Source: Papaver somniferum (taxonomy: Eukaryota > Streptophyta > Magnoliopsida > Ranunculales > Papaveraceae). Taken from it: a stretch of DNA of 64,000 bases. Shown one piece after another: positions 59,567 through 64,000 of this stretch; the stretch's first letter is position 1; the number at the start of each line of letters is the position of its first letter. The translations under genes were made by a program, and so were the position numbers. The notes below the pieces were generated by a model that worked only from the letters and a program-made list of their open reading frames with translations, had not been told where the DNA came from and did no database searches. Location: the NCBI RefSeq assembly GCF_003573695.1, contig NC_039367.1, positions 33,566,442 to 33,630,441 of the forward strand, written 5' to 3'.

Positions 59567-62506
59567 CTAGGGTACCCCAATCTTAAACTATCCCTAGCAT
59601 TCTTCTGAAATTGATTTTGCATATAATTAAGCTCAAATATAGTAAGCTCCGTAGAATTAAGATAAAGTAGATTTATTCCACCCCCTGAGTTTAGGTGCAA
59701 CTAGGTTGAATTAAGTGACTATATTTTAGAACCATCGAGAAAACACCCATACACAAGAACATAAACTTTAGACAAATCATTGTAGGAAGGAAAATAGTTG
59801 CCAGTTTAGGTCCAACTAGGTAGAATTAAGTGACTATATTTTAACGTCAATTGGAAATATTTTGATAAATGATCGTGGGAAGGAAAATAATTACTGATTA
59901 TATAAATTTATTTACACAATATTCTTAAATTCTTGGAGATCTTAGGATTAAATAAGGTAGTTTTAGTCTCTCTAAGAAAATTTTCTTCTGAGGGTTTGGT
60001 TGTTAGAGATTTTTCATGATATGAAATCTGTTTTGGTCTTATAGAGTATTCCCTATTTAAATAGATTATAGTATTTTTTTGAGACTCATTTCTCCGTAGA
60101 TAATTCAAATTCAGATAATAACTTATACCCAGGATAATTTTAGTTTTCTCCCATCCTTGATATTTGGAGTAACAAAGTTGAACTATGTAACTACCCAGCA
60201 AAGTCAATAGGAAGATACCATTACACATAAACATAAACTTTAGAAACCAGTACTTTCTAAACACAAAAGATAGACAACAACTTTAAATCCAAAAAGATAG
60301 GACTGAACTTAGTAAGATTCAACCAAATTTTCATCATTTAGCTTTAATCTTCTTAAAAAGCTATTTCACCTCTGGCATCAGCTTGCTCAGCCTCCTCAAA
60401 GTTTCCTTTCCTTTTCTTCCAGTTATATCTAGCTTCAATTCGCAGAACATAATCATATACATAACCCGGTTGGCATTTCACTATATAAAATAGAAGCATC
60501 AATATGAATACCCCGCTCAAGGTCATATTGAATCTCTATCCTAGTCCTTGCATCAAGCTTTTCCTTCTCTTCTAGTCTCGTGTTACAGTAGGCAAGAAGC
60601 TTAGCTTGTTCTGCATGAAAAAATTGATCAGTTCCATATAGATAACAAAAGTAATATTGTACCCTATGAAGATGATCCTCCTGCATCGCATCACCCTATA
60701 AATGGAAACAAGAGCATTCTCAGGTACTCTGGTGTGATTACAAGCTATTGTTTAAAACTAGTTACTCTCTTTTCTCTAAAATCTCCGGAATAGAAGTGTT
60801 TCTCTCTTAGACTATAGAACATTATATATAATGGTAATTAACCTAGTTCTTTCTAGATTTTTGAGCATGCGTGTAGACCCTTGCACTTCTATTTCTTTTA
60901 AATATGGTAAACCTCTAGTATTCTTATCTTAAAGATTTGCATTGATTTTTCTCTTACTCAAATCTATTCGATCTTTGTGGTAATCTATGAAACACGCTAA
61001 AAATATTTTGAGTCTGTGAAACATTAAGTTTAATCAAATCAGTTAAGTCATATTTTTTTATCTTCTCAATACAAATAGGTTTTAATAGAGTAATACACCC
61101 CTAATAAGTTTAGGTATGTTTAGGTTCTTATTTTACAAGATTACTATGCACTCCTTCTACATCTTTCCTTCTCATTGGAAGTGACAGAATGCCTTCCTAT
61201 ATTGTCATAGTCTAGTAAAGAAAATCAGTAACATATTAGCTAGATGAATTATTAAATAATATTCAGCATTAATGAGATATTCAGCATTAATGAGATATTT
61301 AGTTTTAAGATATTTAATTTATTCTTTGTATAAATGGAAGAGTTTCCAAAGGTTAAACAGTAGCTCCTTAATTAGGCCTATGCCATGTACTTATAGGACT
61401 GCTTTTCACGATTCCCTTTCTATGGTTTTTGAGCTATCAGTTCATAGTTATATCTCAATCTTTAGAATGTAATAGAGTAAGGTAGCATTGGTATTTTGAG
61501 GATACCTTGTAATATTTTTAGCTTAATTATAGTGAGGATTGAACACAATAGGACCACCGATTCTATCTAAATTAATTTTCCATGCTTAGGAAGGATCATT
61601 CTTAAATTGGACAATGATCAATTAATATTTGTTCAAACCATGGTTTTGGAACATTTCTAAGGTATACCTTTCCTTTATTAGTTAGAGAACCCTACTCTGT
61701 CCCGTGTGTACTCCTCTCCTTTGTCTTGCTAACTAGTATCTCAGAGGATTCCAAGGAAAAGTTTAAGAGCTAAATAAATACTACCTTTGTAATATCTTAA
61801 TCTCAATAAAATTAATTTGTTAAGGGTCTCTCATCCCATAAAATTATTTAGAATTACACTTTCTTTGTATTGTGCCCTTAGCTTGCTCAGCTACCTCACT
61901 TTCAAACCTCCCTGATATTGTTTTTCACTTTTCCGTGCATTGTTCTTTTAAGAAAACATAGCAATGTCAGTGTCATCCAACCTCGTATTGTTGGACTCTG
62001 TTCCTAGGATAATACATATCCCAATAAATAGTTTAGTCAAAGTCTTGCTACTAACCTTTCCTTAAGGTATCATTCCTATCAGTTTAAATTTGAATCTTGA
62101 AGTTGTCGATTGCTGATAGGCTATGATATAAGAAAATCTTCTTCTCGAACTCATCATCATTCACTAGTCCTGCAACATGATAATTCTCATAAATTATTCA
62201 TCTAAAAATTTATCGTCACTCTCTCTATATAAACCATTGTCATAACATTTAGTTACCAAAAATCTGCTTCCTCCCTGAAATCTAACTTCTTTCTCAATGG
62301 GATATCACTTAAATCTCTACAAACACCTCAGTGGCCCCTCATTAGCATAACATTTTGCAAACCACGGTAATACTGGGCTTCTCCCTACTCCACCTTCCTT
62401 TATTAGAGACTATAGCATTAAACCATTTAGTATCTTAGCTAGGGTTTTTTCAACATCTATTCTGAAACAATGAGGGGTTAGAGGAGCTTTGAATAACTTA
62501 TGAGGT
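59567..62506. other. AT-rich DNA between two LTR copies, no gene recognised
   Basis: No coding domain could be supported. 59690-59850 contains two copies of a phrase 'gtttaggt.caactaggt.gaattaagtgactatatttta' about 115 bp apart. Minus-strand frames 59908-60264 and 60453-60686 show no recognised motif; the latter is unusually rich in charged residues ('NTRLEEKEKLDARTRIEIQ') and could be part of an old ORF. Confidence 0.35.
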
Positions 62507-63061
62507 GTGCATCTAGGTTTTCAAATAAGGGAAGTAGATCCGAACCTCTTCGTTATCACCTTTAAAACAGAAGATGATTTCATTTGGATCTCAACAAATG
62601 GTATGTGGTATCCATATGGTTATGTTCTTGCTGCAACTACTGCTTATCAAGGAATGGGTATTTCAATTGACAAAGTTAAAGAAATCCCGATATGGGCTAC
62701 CATCTCAAAAACTAAATATGATCATAGGAAAAGTCATGAAATGTTAGGATTATTTTCCAACAAGATTGGACAAGTTTCAAGAGTATGCAAAGGTAGTGAA
62801 ACATCTAATTGCCAACCTAGATTTTTAGTTTGGGTAAACATTGAAAAACCCCTTATAGATCATTTGTTAGTCAAAGTGGGAAGATACCCAGTCACTTCTA
62901 TATATTTCAATTACTTAAATCTTCCTTCCAAGTTTTGCTGCCACTGCCTGCGTTTTGGGCACAAAGTAGGAAATTGTGTTATTCTCAAAGGTATCCCTTT
63001 AGAAGATATCTATGATATATCAGTCGACTCACCCTATCCAAGTTATGACATGAACTGGTAG
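62507..63061 (+). pseudogene. L1-type LINE ORF1 fragment (DUF4283 plus CCHC_4 zinc knuckle)
   Basis: A 184-codon open frame. The first half matches the DUF4283 fold of plant LINE ORF1 proteins ('NLFVITFKTEDDFIWISTNG', then 'IPIWATISKTKYDH'). The second half ends in 'YLNLPSKFCCHCLRFGHKV' 'GNC', the CCHC_4 zinc knuckle preceded by its usual YxxLPxFC lead-in. These proteins bind nucleic acid in the LINE RNP. A stop codon lies two codons upstream of the frame and the start is not ATG, so the N-terminus is lost. Just downstream the sequence turns into an LTR, so ORF2 is absent. Confidence 0.85.
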
Positions 63062-63094
63062 AATGATGAGCTCGTTCAAATTTGGACATGAACT

Positions 63095-64000
63095 GGTTGT
63101 TGGCTCAAGTATAGGTAACCGAAGTTAGTCATATGAACACTTTCATATCAACATTGTTCATCTTAACAAAACTAGTTCAAATGACTCAAATGAAACTAGT
63201 TCTAGATTTGTTCAATTGTTTATATTCTCATAGAAGTATACAAGACACAATTGAAGCAAAATTGATTTTGATTCACTCGAATCAATTCATGAACATTATA
63301 GCCACAGTTTGCAAAAGATTGCATTCCTTGTTATATAAATGTATTAGTTCATGAACAAACCGATTTTAGAACTTAACCTACTCAAGTATCAAACGGGTAC
63401 GCATACCTAAGTGTCCGTACTTAGTTTGGGTTCGACAATATGCGAATGGGTACGCATACCTCCCAACTCAGTTGAATTTCCGGACATGAACTTACGCCAG
63501 TACGCATACGGGTATGCATACTAAGTTCCCGGACTTTCGTTAAACCAACCAGCACGCGTACGGGTATGCATACTATGGTTCCCGGACTTGGAATAACTTG
63601 CAACAGTTAGCATACAAGTACGCATACTGTGCTATATCCGATCATGGTTAATTGTTCTAAACTCCCATTTCATTCATTGAAACATTCTCGGAAGACGACA
63701 ATAGCTGTCTCATACAAACTATTAGCTTCAAAGTAATTTTCAAGTGATCGATAGATCAATACGAAACACTCCAAGTCTACATCAAATGATTGTCTCACAC
63801 AAATCATGTAAGATGTTACCAGGCGATTTTCACATGATCATCTTTTGACTTTCGTCAAGAATATAAATTGAACTTGGTTAAGACGAAAGCTTACCAACAC
63901 ATACTTCGAGAAATATGTAAGCGAGTTAAACTCAGCTCAAAATACCAAATGTGTATAATCGAAGTTTATATAGATATATGACTTTTGTCTCAAATAGGAT
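63095..64000 (-). repeat. SIRE-like LTR fragment running off the window
   Basis: From 'gttgttggctcaa' at about 63095 the sequence matches the reverse complement of the plus-strand LTR (for example 63130-63305 against 57890-58060). It contains GTACGCATAC-type words at 63398-63625. It continues into the window end. With 56899-59566 it forms an inverted pair about 3.5 kb apart. Confidence 0.8.

Noticed and set aside
56893..59572. Six-base target duplication (ctaagg/ctaggg) proving a solo LTR
   Set aside because: The match is imperfect, is 6 bp not the expected 5 bp, and the LTR start is mutated, so it is not secure.

Overview
This window is nuclear DNA from a flowering plant, most likely a eudicot. 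It has one intron-rich plant housekeeping gene with canonical GT-AG introns, nested LTR retrotransposons (Ty1/copia and a SIRE-like group primed by tRNA-iMet), plant L1 and RTE LINE fragments, a hAT-type and a Stowaway-type element, and a scrap of plastid 16S rDNA. I cannot name the species from sequence alone.

Layout. 1-445 is GGT-rich low-complexity DNA. 2285-3025 is a non-autonomous hAT element with a perfect 8-bp target duplication. 3894-4840 is an RNase H-like gene broken by one frameshift in an A13 run, followed by a class III peroxidase pseudogene (about 4900-5324). 5571-11743 is a decayed copia element inserted into a repeat that resumes at 11744 and holds a dense array of TGCATAAC/GTTATGCA palindromes (to 13530). 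16207-21328 (minus) is the only intact gene recognised: an aminoalcoholphosphotransferase (AAPT). Its 18 coding exons, one only 10 nt long, assemble by hand into 389 codons plus stop, with the full CDP-alcohol phosphotransferase motif. 22000-24060 and 25270-29600 hold two more elements with palindrome arrays (GATGAAACC/GGTTTCATC and TGTGTAACT/AGTTACACA). 30519-30788 is plastid rrn16 DNA, 31200-31510 a GC-rich minisatellite and 31617-31984 a Stowaway-type MITE. 32350-33780 is an intron-bearing relic of a BMS1-like ribosome-biogenesis GTPase gene, running into an L1 endonuclease fragment.

From 34894 to the window end almost everything is retrotransposon: a SIRE-like LTR, an RTE LINE, a SIRE gag remnant with PBS and partial LTR, then a LTR-int-LTR-int-LTR-int-LTR chain (42460-56807) of a non-autonomous, LARD-like family, an opposite-strand LTR (56899-59566), an L1 ORF1 fragment and a last LTR fragment running off the window.

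The feature least explained by known families is the recurrence of short-palindrome arrays. At least three unrelated stem sequences, plus shorter sets and GTACGCGTAC-type palindromes in the SIRE LTRs, show the same layout of an 8-12-bp inverted repeat with a tiny loop, repeated every 30-60 bp. All coordinates, splice sites and duplications were read by eye. Family names come from recalled motifs, not database searches.
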